In this document: in pieces, positions 17,423 to 27,772 of the stretch | How positions within the stretch are numbered: position 1 is the first letter of the stretch | Layout of the letters: the number at the start of each line of letters is the position of its first letter | From: Dryocola boscaweniae | Lineage (GTDB): Bacteria > Pseudomonadota > Gammaproteobacteria > Enterobacterales > Enterobacteriaceae | Assembly (NCBI RefSeq): GCF_025215095.1 | Contig: NZ_JALHAP010000077.1 | Span: 239,619-303,618 of the forward strand | Direction: 5' to 3' | DNA: 64,000 nt | The notes under the pieces: model-generated | Databases searched by the model: none | What the model was told of the DNA's origin: nothing | Seen by the model: the letters and a program-made list of their open reading frames with translations, nothing else | Position numbers and translations under genes: made by a program

Positions 17423-17662
17423 TCAGGCAAGGCGCATGACCCATGCATCGGATTGCTGATCGTAATGTTGGCGATAGAGCACGGAGTGTTCACCGTCCAG
17501 AACGGCGGGAATACTGGTTTCGTCGTCCCAGGCATCAAGCTGCATGCACAGGTCAGGGTCCGATTTACAGGGGATGCTTAACGTTCGTTCGCCCTGCTGC
17601 TCGCCGTGTAATTCAGCATCCTCAATTTCGAAGATGCCTATTCGTACGTTAGTTTTCGTCAT
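17423..17662 (-). CDS. yebV: Conserved small protein YebV (DUF1480)
   Basis: YebV is a 79-residue soluble protein of unknown function, found throughout Enterobacteriaceae. The core IPCKSDPDLCMQLDAWDDET and the closing SDAWVMRLA are nearly identical to E. coli. GGAGAG lies just before the ATG on the minus strand. It is downstream of rsmF with a 111-bp gap that can hold its own promoter. Confidence 0.94.
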   Translation of the reverse strand: MTKTNVRIGIFEIEDAELHGEQQGERTLSIPCKSDPDLCMQLDAWDDETSIPAVLDGEHSVLYRQHYDQQSDAWVMRLA

Positions 17663-17773
17663 CTCGCTCTCCTGTGGTCCACTGAATGTGGTATGACCAG
17701 TAGGTCATCCAAACTTGAGCCTAGTCAATTGTGCAAAAAGTGCCAAATAAAAGACGATTATTTTTGTGACGAA

Positions 17774-19216
17774 TTAACGAGAGCCTGCAAACAGTTTGCC
17801 ATCTCGTACCAGTTCACGCGGGTAGCTGTTTTTTATACGTGAGCCGATTTTCCTTGCCAGCCCAAGGGGTTGGCTTTGATAGGTTACGACGACGTCGTCG
17901 TTTAGCGGGGCGGATTCGGGATAAATATCTCGTCCGTGATACCACTCGTCCGCTTCATGTTCTGTTAGCGCAAAGGCAAGCGGAGTGTCCGCGTTTACCA
18001 ACGCGATAACAGCCTCATGCTGCCAGCGGTAACCTTTGTTGTACTGTTCCGCAAGGCGTAAGCCTATGCGCGAAAATCGGACTTTGCCAATCAGCGGTAC
18101 GATCTCAGCCGGAAACAGCCAGATTTCTTTATCGCGTTGCCACAGCTTGAGTTCATCGCCCCAGCTAATGCCCACTTTTGCCGCTGAAGCGGTAATGTCT
18201 GCAGCAGGCCGTCCATGTAGCGGTGCAAACGGGAATTTGCCCACTTTGTAACCCGGCTCCGGCAGTTGTTCGACAGACGCGGTTTTGCGCAGGCGCGCAA
18301 CGAAAAAGCCTTCGCAGTCGTAGATCTGTGGGAAGACATGCAGAAAACCTTCTGCCGTAATGGCTTTTGCTGCTTCAGGGAACAGGTCGTTGAGCGGAGC
18401 GATTTCAACCGCCTCAGGCCATTCATCAAGCAACCACTGGCAGATCTGCTGATTTTCTTCACGGTTTAAGGTGCAGGTGGAGTAAATCAGGGTGCCGCCC
18501 GGACGAAGAGCGTGAAATGCGCTGGCGATAAGCTCCCGTTGAGTATCGGCAATGCTTGCGGTGCTTTCCGGCGTCCAGTTACGTAAGGCATCGGGATCTT
18601 TGCGCACCACGCCTTCGCCGGAACAGGGCGCATCGAGCAAAATCGCATCAAAGCATTCCGGCAGCGCGGCGCCAAATACCCGGCCGTCGAAATGGGTCAG
18701 CGCAACGTTGCTAATCCCGCAGCGGCTGATATTGGCATGCAGAACTTTGACCCGGCTGGCGGAGTATTCGTTGGCAAGAATGGCGCCGTGATTGCCCATG
18801 CGAGCTGCGATTTGTGTGGTTTTCGAGCCCGGCGCGGCAGCAACATCCATGATGCGCTGCGGCTCATTGCCATCGGCAAACAGGGCGGCAACGGGCAGCA
18901 TAGAGCTTGCTTCCTGAATATAGAACATGCCGCTCAGGTGCTCGGCGGTACTGCCCAGCGGCAGGCTTTCTTCGTCTTCCCGCTCAATCCAGAAACCTTC
19001 TTCGCACCATGGAACGGGCGTGAGCCGCCAGTTATATGGCGCAACGAGTTCAAGAAATTCGGCAACCGAAATCTTTAACGTGTTGACGCGTAAACTACGG
19101 CGCAGCGGGCGCTGACAGTATTCGATAAAGCTCTCGAGCGATTGCCCGTCAGGCAATGCATCGCGCATAACGTCAAGAAAGGATTGCGGCAGGTAAGCGG
19201 AGTGAGTTTGAGCCAC
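17774..19216 (-). CDS. rsmF: 16S rRNA m5C1407 methyltransferase
   Basis: RsmF methylates C1407 of 16S rRNA in the 30S subunit using S-adenosylmethionine. The Rossmann domain carries [11 protein letters not shown] and [14 protein letters not shown]; the catalytic cysteine is in [11 protein letters not shown]. The C-terminal region is the PUA-like part. I chose the GTG at 19216 ([10 protein letters not shown], 480 residues) because E. coli RsmF also starts with GTG at this point. The much longer in-frame extension to 19420 is made of arginine- and cysteine-rich non-homologous sequence inside letB. Confidence 0.95.
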   Translation of the reverse strand: MAQTHSAYLPQSFLDVMRDALPDGQSLESFIEYCQRPLRRSLRVNTLKISVAEFLELVAPYNWRLTPVPWCEEGFWIEREDEESLPLGSTAEHLSGMFYIQEASSMLPVAALFADGNEPQRIMDVAAAPGSKTTQIAARMGNHGAILANEYSASRVKVLHANISRCGISNVALTHFDGRVFGAALPECFDAILLDAPCSGEGVVRKDPDALRNWTPESTASIADTQRELIASAFHALRPGGTLIYSTCTLNREENQQICQWLLDEWPEAVEIAPLNDLFPEAAKAITAEGFLHVFPQIYDCEGFFVARLRKTASVEQLPEPGYKVGKFPFAPLHGRPAADITASAAKVGISWGDELKLWQRDKEIWLFPAEIVPLIGKVRFSRIGLRLAEQYNKGYRWQHEAVIALVNADTPLAFALTEHEADEWYHGRDIYPESAPLNDDVVVTYQSQPLGLARKIGSRIKNSYPRELVRDGKLFAGSR

Positions 19217-19260
19217 TGGGGAGTTCCACAGAAAAATAAGGCGCGCAGTGTAGCATAAAC

Positions 19261-19283
19261 CGCCCCGGCAGAGCACCGGGGCG
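19261..19283 (-). terminator. GC-rich hairpin between letB and rsmF
   Basis: CGCCCCGG pairs with CCGGGGCG across CAGAGCA, just after the letB stop. No strong U tract follows on the minus strand, so it may attenuate rather than stop transcription into rsmF. Confidence 0.5.
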
Positions 19284-19289
19284 CATTGT

Positions 19290-21923
19290 TTAACGTGGCA
19301 GGGCGGTGCCCCACTGACGCCACTCTTTCGGTTCACTTTCGAGCAGCAGGAAGTGTTTGCCCGGTTCCGCTTTTGGCGCAAGCGGCGTGCCCGGCGGAGT
19401 TGCAAACGCGATGCCGCCACGGATGAACTGGTTAAAGGTACCTGTTTTCACTACGCCACCGGTCAGCCCGAAATCAAGGCTGTAGCCCGAGGCAAGCCAG
19501 AAGACCGAACTGTCGCGCACCAGATGCTGGAAGCGTTTACTGATGCGCAGACCGACCATCACGCGATCGGACAGGTTACCAAGCGTAAGCCCCGTCACGG
19601 TGCCAACCTCCACGCCGCGGAACAGCACCGGCGTGCCAATGCTCAGCGCGCCAGCTTCGGGTACTTCAAGCACGATGCTCAGGCCGTCCGAATAGCGGGA
19701 GTCGGTGATGGAGGTTTCCTGCAGCTCAAAGTCACGTCGCGGTGCGCCGCGGCCTGGTTCAACGTTGATATACGGCTGGAGGATAGTATCCAGGTGGTCG
19801 ACGCCCGCCGCCGAAATCTGCGGCGTTACCACGGAGAAACGGGTGCCGCCGCGAGCAAATGTCGACACAAATTCAGGGTAGAGCACCGCTTTCGCTTCCA
19901 CTTCGCTGCGCGATTCGGTGAGATTGAGCGATTCAAGCTGGCCAATGTTGATCCCGAGATAACGAATTGGCATGCCGGCGGAGAGTTTGCCTGCGTCAAA
20001 TGTATGCAGCGTAATCTGGCTACCCACCGCACGGGCGGCTGTTTCTGACGCATAAAGCACGCGTTTGTCGCCTTTGGCGTAACCTGCGCCCGCACCGGTA
20101 AGGTTATCGAAGCTGATCGCCCCTTTTAAAGCACGGGAAAGAGGGGAGGCCTGAACCGTCAGGCCGCTGCCGTTCAGTTGCACTCGCGCGCCGCCTTCGG
20201 CCCAGAACACGCTGCTTGAGGTAAGCAGCTTGCGGTATTCCGGCTTGATATGGACATCAATATCAAAGCTGTTGGCTTTTGGACGGACGGTGATAATTTC
20301 CCCGACCTGGAATTTACGGTAGAGCACAACGGACCCGGCCTGGATATCCGGCAGGCTTGCGGCGGTAAGCGTTAAGGTAGTGGTAGGAAGGTCGCTTAAG
20401 CTGTTTTCGACCGCTTTTTCCAGATTGGCGTACAGCGGGTAGCTGGATTTCATCTCGCCTTTGCTGCCGGGAATCACCCGGACGCCGCCGCTGACCCATT
20501 CGCTGGCGCTGGCCCCGAGGAATTCAACGCCGTCCATGCCCAGTTTTACGTCAATGCGGCTATTTACCACGAATTTACTGTCGCCCTGCAACAGATGGCG
20601 ATACTGAGGTTCGATGGCGACCGCAAAGCTCACGCCTTTGGCGCTTAAAGAACGCTCCAGCACCTGGCCTATTTGAATGCCGTGCAGGATAACGGGCTGG
20701 CCCGCGTCGATGCCATAGCTTTCCGGCGCGGTGAGGCTGAGGGTCAGAACGTTAGGCTGCTGCAGCGGAGTTTTGTCGCTCGGCAGTATCACAAAGTGAT
20801 CCTGCGGCGAACCTTCACCGGGAACCAGTTCGAAAGTATTACCCGTCAGCAGGCTGCTGACGTTCGGATTGCTCAGCGAAATTTTCGGGCTGCGTAACTC
20901 AATGCGCGTACCGCTGCGCATGAGATTAACCACGCCGGGATCCACCGTCATTTCGCCGGTCACCGCGCCGCCTGGGATCAGATTGAGTTTGGTCAGCGTG
21001 CCGACTTCAAGCCCCTGGTACATCAGGGGTGTCGAGCCTGCTTTCAAACCTTCACCACCGGGAAGATCGAGTTTAATTATCACGCCTCGCTGGCTGTGGG
21101 CGAGATCTTCGTAGAGCCCGAACTCGTCGTCGGCTTTAGCCTGCCCGGAACCTTCCGGGGAATCGAAAGCTATGGCGCCGTTAACAAGCGCTGCGAGGCT
21201 TTCAAGTTGAATTTGCGCGCCGCTGAGGCTGATATTGGTTTTTACTCCGGAGACGTTCCAGAAGCGGCTGCCTTTTTTCACCAGGCTGGTGAAGCGGCGA
21301 TCGATCAGCACATCAATGGTAACGCCCTGTTTATTAGGGCTGATGGTGTAATCGTAAACGCGACCCACGGGAATTTTACGGAAGTAAACCAGCGATCCGC
21401 TGTTCAGCGAGCCTAAATCCGGGGCGTGAAGATGAATCATCAGCTCGCCGTTGTTCAGGCGATATTTGGGCTGCGTGTCGAGCGCGACAAAATGATCTTT
21501 AGGCTCGCCTTTGCCGGGCATCATGCCGATGTAATTGCCGCCTACCAGCGCATCCAGACCGGAAACCCCTGCCAGCGAGGCCTTAGGCGTCACAAGCCAG
21601 AACTGGGTTTCATCGCGCAGCGCATCTTTCATGTCGCTTTTTATGCTGACTTTAACTTCGATTTTATTGAGGTTATCGCCAAGGCTTACGCTTTGTACTG
21701 TTCCCACTTCCACGCCCTGATAGCGCACGGGCGTACGCCCGGCAACGATGCCGTCCGCAGAGATGAAATCAATAGTGGCCGTGGTGCCTCGTTCTTCATA
21801 GGTTGTCCAGATAAGCCAGCTTGCAATCAGCAGGGCGATAATTGGCAACAACCAGAAGGGAGAAATCCGGCGTTTTGTTTTAATTCGCGCTTCAGTCGGT
21901 GAAGCGGGCGTTTCCTGACTCAT
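19290..21923 (-). CDS. letB: Intermembrane lipid transport protein LetB (YebT, MCE family)
   Basis: LetB forms a hexameric tunnel of stacked MCE rings that carries phospholipids across the periplasm. The 877-residue length equals E. coli. One transmembrane helix ([20 protein letters not shown]) lies near residues 20-40. Seven MCE repeats follow, each showing a version of the [13 protein letters not shown] motif, for example at [13 protein letters not shown] and [13 protein letters not shown]. The start at 21923 ([13 protein letters not shown]) matches E. coli and overlaps the end of letA by 32 bp, so translation is coupled. Confidence 0.96.
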   Translation of the reverse strand: MSQETPASPTEARIKTKRRISPFWLLPIIALLIASWLIWTTYEERGTTATIDFISADGIVAGRTPVRYQGVEVGTVQSVSLGDNLNKIEVKVSIKSDMKDALRDETQFWLVTPKASLAGVSGLDALVGGNYIGMMPGKGEPKDHFVALDTQPKYRLNNGELMIHLHAPDLGSLNSGSLVYFRKIPVGRVYDYTISPNKQGVTIDVLIDRRFTSLVKKGSRFWNVSGVKTNISLSGAQIQLESLAALVNGAIAFDSPEGSGQAKADDEFGLYEDLAHSQRGVIIKLDLPGGEGLKAGSTPLMYQGLEVGTLTKLNLIPGGAVTGEMTVDPGVVNLMRSGTRIELRSPKISLSNPNVSSLLTGNTFELVPGEGSPQDHFVILPSDKTPLQQPNVLTLSLTAPESYGIDAGQPVILHGIQIGQVLERSLSAKGVSFAVAIEPQYRHLLQGDSKFVVNSRIDVKLGMDGVEFLGASASEWVSGGVRVIPGSKGEMKSSYPLYANLEKAVENSLSDLPTTTLTLTAASLPDIQAGSVVLYRKFQVGEIITVRPKANSFDIDVHIKPEYRKLLTSSSVFWAEGGARVQLNGSGLTVQASPLSRALKGAISFDNLTGAGAGYAKGDKRVLYASETAARAVGSQITLHTFDAGKLSAGMPIRYLGINIGQLESLNLTESRSEVEAKAVLYPEFVSTFARGGTRFSVVTPQISAAGVDHLDTILQPYINVEPGRGAPRRDFELQETSITDSRYSDGLSIVLEVPEAGALSIGTPVLFRGVEVGTVTGLTLGNLSDRVMVGLRISKRFQHLVRDSSVFWLASGYSLDFGLTGGVVKTGTFNQFIRGGIAFATPPGTPLAPKAEPGKHFLLLESEPKEWRQWGTALPR

Positions 21924-23136
21924 GTGCGTCCCAAAGTAGTCGGCTATCCAGCCATTCGACAGCAAGAATAGTTAAAATTACCGCCGCGCCAAAATAAAAC
22001 GCGGCGGGTCCCATAGTAAACGCCAACAACTGGTCACGGTTAACCAGCGACATGGTGAGTGCAATCACGAACAGGTCAAGCATCGACCAGCGGCCAATCC
22101 AGGTAATAAATCGCAGCAGCAAAATGCGCGTGCGCAGCCCTCTCTCACACTTGAAATGGATACTGAGCAAAAGCGTAATCAGTACAATCACCTTAGTAAA
22201 CGGTACGAGAATACTCGCGATAAATACCACTGCGGCTACGGCGATATTACTGCTGGCGAGCGAAATAATGCCGGAGAGAATGGTGTCTTCCTGGCGCGCG
22301 CCGTTGACGTAAATCACGGAGATGGGCAGCAAATTTGCGGGCAACAGGAACATTAATGAGGCAATGAGCGCAGCCCAGGATTTTTGCAGGCTTTGACGGC
22401 GGCGGTGACGCAGCGGTACATGGCAGCGCGGGCAGCGGCCGCGAGCGTCCGGTACGCCGGTAAAATGGCAGCCGAGGCATACGCGTAGCTGGGCATTGAA
22501 CGCGCGCGCGGGGCGCTGGGGATAAAACCGTTCCCAGAGCTGCTCAACGTTCAGGTGAATCATCGTCAGCAGGCTTAATACCACAAGAGCCACAAAGGCG
22601 ACCAGGCCCACGCCTGGCTGCATAAACGCATACTCTTTGACTTTGATGGATGCAACGCCAATGCCCACCAGATAAATATCCAGCATCACCCACTCTTTGA
22701 GCTTGTCGAGCATCAGCAATACCGGCCGCAAATTCATGCCGAGTATATTGCCGAAATAGAGATAGACGAGCGCGGCGACAAGCGTTGTGGGCGCGCCTAC
22801 GGCACAAAACAACACCATAGCGCCGGTAATGGGATCGCCCTGTCTGGTCATCTGCCAGATGCCCTGAAAAACATTGGCGTCGATTTTCGTTCCCAATAGA
22901 TAGATGCGCAGCAGGGGCTCGGAAAAGGCGACGGGCATCAGCAGCAGCATAGCAATCGCCATCGCAGCCAGGCGGGTTAAAGACCAGTCGCGCCCGTGAT
23001 GCACTTTGGCGTCGCAGCGCGGGCAGTAGGCGCTTTGGGATGATTTCACCGCAGGCAAAGAGAAAAGGGTATCGCATTCGTGGCAACGCTGATAACTTGC
23101 CTGCGGCAAAACCTGACTAATGGCGTGTATTTTCAT
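21892..23136 (-). CDS. letA: Inner membrane lipid transport protein LetA (YebS, PqiA family)
   Basis: LetA is the inner-membrane partner of LetB. Its 414 residues hold two PqiA repeats, each with a zinc ribbon followed by four membrane segments. The ribbons show CHECDTLF and CPRCDAK near the N-terminus, then CLGCHFTG and CPRCHVPL around residue 220. It is 13 residues shorter than E. coli LetA at the N-terminus, which differs in sequence. It is the first gene of letA-letB-rsmF and divergent from msrC. Confidence 0.95.
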   Translation of the reverse strand: MKIHAISQVLPQASYQRCHECDTLFSLPAVKSSQSAYCPRCDAKVHHGRDWSLTRLAAMAIAMLLLMPVAFSEPLLRIYLLGTKIDANVFQGIWQMTRQGDPITGAMVLFCAVGAPTTLVAALVYLYFGNILGMNLRPVLLMLDKLKEWVMLDIYLVGIGVASIKVKEYAFMQPGVGLVAFVALVVLSLLTMIHLNVEQLWERFYPQRPARAFNAQLRVCLGCHFTGVPDARGRCPRCHVPLRHRRRQSLQKSWAALIASLMFLLPANLLPISVIYVNGARQEDTILSGIISLASSNIAVAAVVFIASILVPFTKVIVLITLLLSIHFKCERGLRTRILLLRFITWIGRWSMLDLFVIALTMSLVNRDQLLAFTMGPAAFYFGAAVILTILAVEWLDSRLLWDAHESGNARFTD

Positions 23137-23306
23137 TTTTCGTCGTCGGCCAGGAGTACCCGTGCGGCATGTGGTATCTCGTTGTGATAGGAATTATTGA
23201 TATAAGCCTATCGTAATTCACAAAATGATACACCTTGTGGCACAGCGCATTTAGTGCTTATTTTAGTATGCTATGCAGTAGCGTCAGACAACAAAATGGT
23301 TACTTA

Positions 23307-23795
23307 ATGAACAAAGAACAATTTTACGCGGATTTAAATCGCGATTTCAGTGCATTAATGGCAGGTGAAACAAGTTTTTTGGCCACTCTCGCAAATACCA
23401 GCGCGCTGCTTTTTGAACGTCTCGACGGCGTGAACTGGGCTGGCTTCTATCTGCTGGAAGAAAATACTCTGGTTCTGGGGCCTTTCCAGGGCAAGATTGC
23501 CTGCGTGCGTATCCCTGTGGGCAAAGGCGTATGCGGTACAGCGGTTTCAACCGGTGAAGTTCAGCGCGTAGAAGATGTGCATGCTTTTGATGGTCATATC
23601 GCCTGCGACGCCTCAAGTAATTCCGAAATTGTCTTCCCGCTGGTGGTGAATGACGAGGTTATCGGCGTTCTGGATATCGATAGCACCGAATACGGCCGCT
23701 TCACGCCGGTTGACCAACAGGGCTTATCCCAACTGGTTACGCAGCTTTCAAATCTGCTAACCGCTACGGATTATAAAAAATTCTTCACTCGATAG
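23307..23795 (+). CDS. msrC: Free methionine-(R)-sulfoxide reductase
   Basis: MsrC is a cytosolic GAF-domain enzyme that reduces free L-methionine-(R)-sulfoxide. The 162-residue product has the three conserved cysteines at 66, 76 and 100 (KIACVRIPVGKGVCG and HIACDASS) with the family spacing. I chose the ATG at 23307 (MNKEQFYADLNRDF) to match the family; the in-frame ATG at 23235 has no ribosome site and adds unrelated residues. The gene is divergent from letA and upstream of proQ. Confidence 0.95.
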   Translation: MNKEQFYADLNRDFSALMAGETSFLATLANTSALLFERLDGVNWAGFYLLEENTLVLGPFQGKIACVRIPVGKGVCGTAVSTGEVQRVEDVHAFDGHIACDASSNSEIVFPLVVNDEVIGVLDIDSTEYGRFTPVDQQGLSQLVTQLSNLLTATDYKKFFTR

Positions 23796-23831
23796 CATGA
23801 TAAGCAACGGATAACGTGGCAATTGCCGATA

Positions 23832-23849
23832 GCGTCATTATAATGACGC
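23832..23849 (+). promoter_or_regulatory. 18-bp palindrome with TATAAT upstream of proQ
   Basis: GCGTCATTATAATGACGC is a perfect palindrome with TATAAT at its centre (23839-23844), 50 bp before proQ. It could be the proQ -10 element overlapped by an operator. No good -35 is visible. The factor, if any, is unknown. Confidence 0.4.
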
Positions 23850-23898
23850 CTGTTCATGCCGCGGTTTGTTGGCAACTCCGTTGTAATCAGGAAATTTC

Positions 23899-24579
23899 AT
23901 GGAAAATCAACCTAAGTTGAATAGCAGCAAAGAAGTTATTACCTTTTTGGCTGAGCGTTTCCCACAGTGTTTTAGCGCTGAAGGTGAAGCTCGCCCCCTG
24001 AAGATTGGAATCTTCCAGGATTTGGTCGCGCGCGTTGAAGGCGAAATGAGCCTCAGTAAAACTCAGCTTCGCTCCGCGTTACGTCTTTATACTTCAAGCT
24101 GGCGCTACCTGTACGGTATCAAAGTCGGCGCAGTTCGCGTCGATCTCGACGGCAACCCATGCGGTGAGCTGGATGAGCAACACGTTGAACATGCCCGTAA
24201 GCAGCTTGAAGAAGCAAAAGCTCGCGTTCAGGCCCAGCGCGCCGAACAGCAAGCGAAAAAACGTGAAGCCGCCATCGCAAACGGCGAGACTGTCGAAGAC
24301 AAGCCTCGTCGCGAGCGTAAACCACGCCCGGCGCCACGTCGCAAAGAAGGAACCGAACGTAAACCTCGTGCTGATAAGCCGGTTGCTCAGGCACCACGCG
24401 AAGAAAAACGCACGCCAGTTACGGATATTTCAGCTCTGCAGGTTGGACAGGCAATTAAAGTCAAAGCGGGTAACAACGCGATGGATGCCACCGTACTGGA
24501 AATTACCAAAGATGGCGTCCGTGTACAGCTGACTTCTGGTATGGCTATGATTGTACGCGCAGAACACTTGCAGTTCTGA
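23899..24579 (+). CDS. proQ: RNA chaperone ProQ
   Basis: ProQ binds structured small RNAs and mRNA 3' ends, including SdsR, whose gene is at 12.3 kb. The 226 residues have an N-terminal FinO domain (about 1-120, with [16 protein letters not shown]), a long basic Lys/Arg/Pro linker (about 120-170, [18 protein letters not shown]) and a C-terminal Tudor-like domain. The linker is slightly shorter than in E. coli (232 residues). prc follows 20 bp later, so proQ-prc is an operon as in E. coli. Confidence 0.97.
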   Translation: MENQPKLNSSKEVITFLAERFPQCFSAEGEARPLKIGIFQDLVARVEGEMSLSKTQLRSALRLYTSSWRYLYGIKVGAVRVDLDGNPCGELDEQHVEHARKQLEEAKARVQAQRAEQQAKKREAAIANGETVEDKPRRERKPRPAPRRKEGTERKPRADKPVAQAPREEKRTPVTDISALQVGQAIKVKAGNNAMDATVLEITKDGVRVQLTSGMAMIVRAEHLQF

Positions 24580-24599
24580 AACGGAGGCCAGACCCGGGC

Positions 24600-26648
24600 A
24601 TGAACAAACTCTTTAAGCTTACGGCCGTCGCTAGCCTGTTGTTTCTCGCAGGCAGCGCGCTGGCCGTTGAGAACATCACGCGTGCTGACCAAATCCCGCA
24701 GTTAAAGGAAGAGACACAGCATGCCACGGTGAGTGAGCGCGTAACTTCGCGCTTTACTCGCTCGCATTACCGCCAGTTCGACCTCGACCAAAACTTTTCT
24801 GCTAAGATTTTCGACCGCTATCTGAACCTGCTCGACTTCAGTCACAACGTGCTGCTTGCCGGTGACGTTGAGCAGTTTGCAGCCCGTAAAAATCAGATTG
24901 GCGATGAGCTACGTTCAGGCAAGCTGGATGTGTTTTACGATTTGTACAACCTGGGTCAAAAGCGCCGTTTTGAACGTTATCAGTACGCGCTAAAGGTGCT
25001 TGAAAAACCGATGGATTTCACCGGTAACGACACCTTTAACCTTGACCGCAGTAAATCTCCATGGCCGACAAGCGTTGAGGAGTTAAACAAACTCTGGGAC
25101 GGTAAGGTCAAGTATGACGAGCTCAGCCTGAAGCTGACCGGGAAGAACGAGCAGGAGATTCGCGAAACGCTGACCAAGCGTTATCAGTTTGCTATTCGCC
25201 GTCTGGCGCAGTCCAACAGCGAAGACGTTTTCTCTCTGGCGATGACCGCGTTCGCGCATGAAATCGACCCGCATACTAACTACCTCTCTCCACGCAATAC
25301 CGAACAGTTCAACACGGAAATGAGCCTGTCGCTTGAAGGCATCGGCGCCGTACTGCAAATGGACGATGACTATACGGTTATCAACTCTATGGTAGCGGGT
25401 GGTCCTGCTGCGAAAAGCAAGGCGATTACCGTAGGCGATCGTATTGTTGGCGTTGGTCAGACGGGCAAAGCGATGGTTGATGTGATCGGCTGGCGTTTAG
25501 ACGACGTGGTTGCGCTGATCAAAGGACCGAAGGGCAGCAAAGTGCGCCTGGAAATTCTGCCCGCCGGTAAGGGAACAAAAACCCGTATCGTAACTTTAAC
25601 GCGCGAGCGTATTCGTCTTGAAGACCGTGCCGTGAAGCTGACAGTGAAAACTATAGGCAAAGACAAGGTGGGCGTGCTGGATATTCCAGGCTTCTATGTT
25701 GGTCTGACGGATGACGTCAAGGTTCAACTGCAGAAGCTGGAAAAACAGAACGTGAAGAGCGTGATCATCGATCTGCGCTCTAACGGCGGCGGCGCGTTGA
25801 CTGAAGCGGTATCGCTGTCTGGTCTGTTTATTCCGGGTGGCCCGGTGGTGCAGGTTCGCGACAACAACGGTAAAGTCCGTGAAGATAGCGATACCGACGG
25901 CGTGGTTTACTACAAAGGCCCGCTGGTAGTGATGGTTGACCGTTTCAGCGCTTCGGCCTCGGAAATCTTTGCCGCAGCGATGCAGGATTATGGCCGCGCG
26001 CTGATTGTTGGCGAGCCGACGTTTGGTAAAGGCACCGTGCAGCAGTATCGCTCCCTGAATCGCATTTACGATCAAATGCTGCGTCCGGAATGGCCTGCTT
26101 TGGGCTCCGTGCAATATACCATTCAGAAGTTCTACCGCATCAACGGCGGCAGCACCCAGCGTAAAGGCGTCACGCCGGATATCACCATGCCAACCGGCTC
26201 GCAGGAAACGGAAACCGGCGAGAAGTTTGAGGATAACGCCTTGCCTTGGGACAGCATTAACGCTGCTACCTACGTTAAAACAGGCGATCTGACATCGTTT
26301 GAGCCGGAGTTGTTGAAGCTGCATCAGGACCGCATCGTTAAGGACCCTGAGTTCCAGTACATCATGAAGGACATTGAGCGTTTCAATGCCCTGAAAGAAA
26401 AACGCAACATTGTGTCCCTGAATCTCGCCCAGCGTGAGAAAGAAAATCAGGAAGACGATGCCACGCGTCTGGCGCGCATTAACGACCGCTTCAAGCGCGA
26501 AGGCAAAGCGCCGCTGAAGAAACTGGACGATTTGCCGAAGGATTACCAGGAGCCGGATCCGTATCTTGATGAAACGGTGCACATCGCCCTGGATCTTGCA
26601 AAAATGGAACAGGGCAAGCCGGCAGAGCAGCCAGCCGCCGCGAAGTAA
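24600..26648 (+). CDS. prc: Tail-specific periplasmic protease Prc (Tsp)
   Basis: Prc degrades periplasmic proteins with nonpolar C-termini, matures FtsI and, with NlpI, removes MepS. The 682-residue precursor equals the E. coli length and has a signal peptide ending in SALA near residue 22. A PDZ domain lies around 235-325, followed by the S41 protease domain. The catalytic Ser452 is in FSASASEIF and Lys477 in TFGKGTVQ, both at the E. coli positions. GGAGG precedes the ATG. A second possible substrate, a PBP3SAL-like FtsI, is encoded at 33.2 kb. Confidence 0.98.
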   Translation: MNKLFKLTAVASLLFLAGSALAVENITRADQIPQLKEETQHATVSERVTSRFTRSHYRQFDLDQNFSAKIFDRYLNLLDFSHNVLLAGDVEQFAARKNQIGDELRSGKLDVFYDLYNLGQKRRFERYQYALKVLEKPMDFTGNDTFNLDRSKSPWPTSVEELNKLWDGKVKYDELSLKLTGKNEQEIRETLTKRYQFAIRRLAQSNSEDVFSLAMTAFAHEIDPHTNYLSPRNTEQFNTEMSLSLEGIGAVLQMDDDYTVINSMVAGGPAAKSKAITVGDRIVGVGQTGKAMVDVIGWRLDDVVALIKGPKGSKVRLEILPAGKGTKTRIVTLTRERIRLEDRAVKLTVKTIGKDKVGVLDIPGFYVGLTDDVKVQLQKLEKQNVKSVIIDLRSNGGGALTEAVSLSGLFIPGGPVVQVRDNNGKVREDSDTDGVVYYKGPLVVMVDRFSASASEIFAAAMQDYGRALIVGEPTFGKGTVQQYRSLNRIYDQMLRPEWPALGSVQYTIQKFYRINGGSTQRKGVTPDITMPTGSQETETGEKFEDNALPWDSINAATYVKTGDLTSFEPELLKLHQDRIVKDPEFQYIMKDIERFNALKEKRNIVSLNLAQREKENQEDDATRLARINDRFKREGKAPLKKLDDLPKDYQEPDPYLDETVHIALDLAKMEQGKPAEQPAAAK

Positions 26649-26652
26649 TCTC

Positions 26653-26687
26653 CCAACGGGCACAAGATATTGTGCCCGTTTTTTTAC
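26653..26687 (+). terminator. Terminator of proQ-prc
   Basis: AACGGGCACAA pairs with TTGTGCCCGTT, followed by T5 more, giving a classical strong terminator. Confidence 0.9.
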
Positions 26688-26763
26688 CTTTCTCAAGCCA
26701 CGTCAACGCCGTCTCCGTTCATTGTAAAGTTATGTATTATTAATCACTTGTGGCCTCGCAATG

Positions 26764-26790
26764 CTTGAAAATGGCGGGCTTGCCCCTACG
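26764..26790 (+). promoter_or_regulatory. Putative sigma-32 promoter of htpX
   Basis: CTTGAAA at 26764-26770 is a perfect heat-shock -35, and CCCCTACG at 26783-26790 resembles the sigma-32 -10 (CCCCATNT) with a slightly short spacer. htpX is a heat-shock gene in E. coli. Confidence 0.6.
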
Positions 26791-26843
26791 ATGTGGAGGT
26801 AACGCACAGTGCGTATTTTTAAAACCGAGGTAAAAAGAAAATT

Positions 26844-27725
26844 ATGATGCGTATCGGGCTCTTCCTGTTGACCAACCTTGCGGTTATGGTCGTTTTCGGG
26901 CTGGTGCTAAGCCTGACGGGGATCCAGTCAAGCAGCGTTTCTGGTCTGATGATCATGGCGGTATTGTTTGGCTTTGGCGGTTCAATCGTCTCACTGTTGA
27001 TGTCCAAATGGATGGCATTACGTTCCGTGGGCGGAGAAGTAATTGAACAGCCACGCAATGAAACTGAACGCTGGCTGATGGAAACCGTTCGCCGTCAGTC
27101 GCAACAGGCGGGCATCGCCATGCCACAGGTGGCAATCTATCATGCGCCGGACATCAACGCGTTCGCCACCGGCGCCCGTCGCGATGCTTCGCTGGTCGCG
27201 GTCAGCACCGGCCTGTTGCAGAACATGAGCCGTGATGAAGCTGAAGCCGTGATCGCTCACGAAATCAGCCACATTGCGAATGGCGATATGGTCACCATGA
27301 CGCTGATTCAGGGCGTGGTGAACACCTTCGTTATCTTTATTTCCCGTATCATCGCTCAGGTGGCCTCAGGCTTCCTGTCCGGGAACCGTGACGAAGGCGA
27401 GAGCAGCAATGGCAACCCGCTGGTGTACTTTGCCGTTGCGACGGTGCTGGAACTGGTGTTTGGCATTCTCGCCAGCATTATCACCATGTGGTTCTCGCGT
27501 CATCGCGAATTCCACGCCGACGCGGGTTCTGCGAAACTGGTGGGTCGTGAGAAAATGATTGCCGCGCTTCAGCGTCTGAAAACCAGCTACGAACCGCAGG
27601 AAGCCAGCAGCATGATGGCGTTTTGCATTAACGGTAAGGCGAAATCCATGAGCGAATTGTTCATGACTCACCCGCCGCTGGATAAACGTATTGAAGCGCT
27701 GCGTAACGGCGAATACCTGAAGTAA
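26844..27725 (+). CDS. htpX: Inner-membrane zinc metalloprotease HtpX
   Basis: HtpX is an M48 protease that degrades damaged membrane proteins together with FtsH. The 293 residues equal E. coli. Two N-terminal membrane segments (about 4-24 and 34-55) precede the catalytic HEISH motif at 139-143. A further Glu ligand lies in the REFHADAGS region near 222. It has its own heat-shock-like promoter and ends at a terminator shared with convergent yebQ. Confidence 0.98.
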   Translation: MMRIGLFLLTNLAVMVVFGLVLSLTGIQSSSVSGLMIMAVLFGFGGSIVSLLMSKWMALRSVGGEVIEQPRNETERWLMETVRRQSQQAGIAMPQVAIYHAPDINAFATGARRDASLVAVSTGLLQNMSRDEAEAVIAHEISHIANGDMVTMTLIQGVVNTFVIFISRIIAQVASGFLSGNRDEGESSNGNPLVYFAVATVLELVFGILASIITMWFSRHREFHADAGSAKLVGREKMIAALQRLKTSYEPQEASSMMAFCINGKAKSMSELFMTHPPLDKRIEALRNGEYLK

Positions 27726-27737
27726 GCGATTAAGTAA

Positions 27738-27772
27738 CAAAAAAGCGTGCCCTGAACGGCACGCTTTTTTTA
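27738..27772. terminator. Bidirectional terminator between htpX and yebQ
   Basis: AAAAAAGCGTGCC pairs with GGCACGCTTTTTTT across CTGAAC. A and T runs on both sides serve both convergent genes. Confidence 0.9.

Noticed and set aside
25596..26696. A 366-codon minus-strand open frame within prc
   Set aside because: prc motifs on the plus strand are complete; the antisense frame has no ribosome site or family resemblance.
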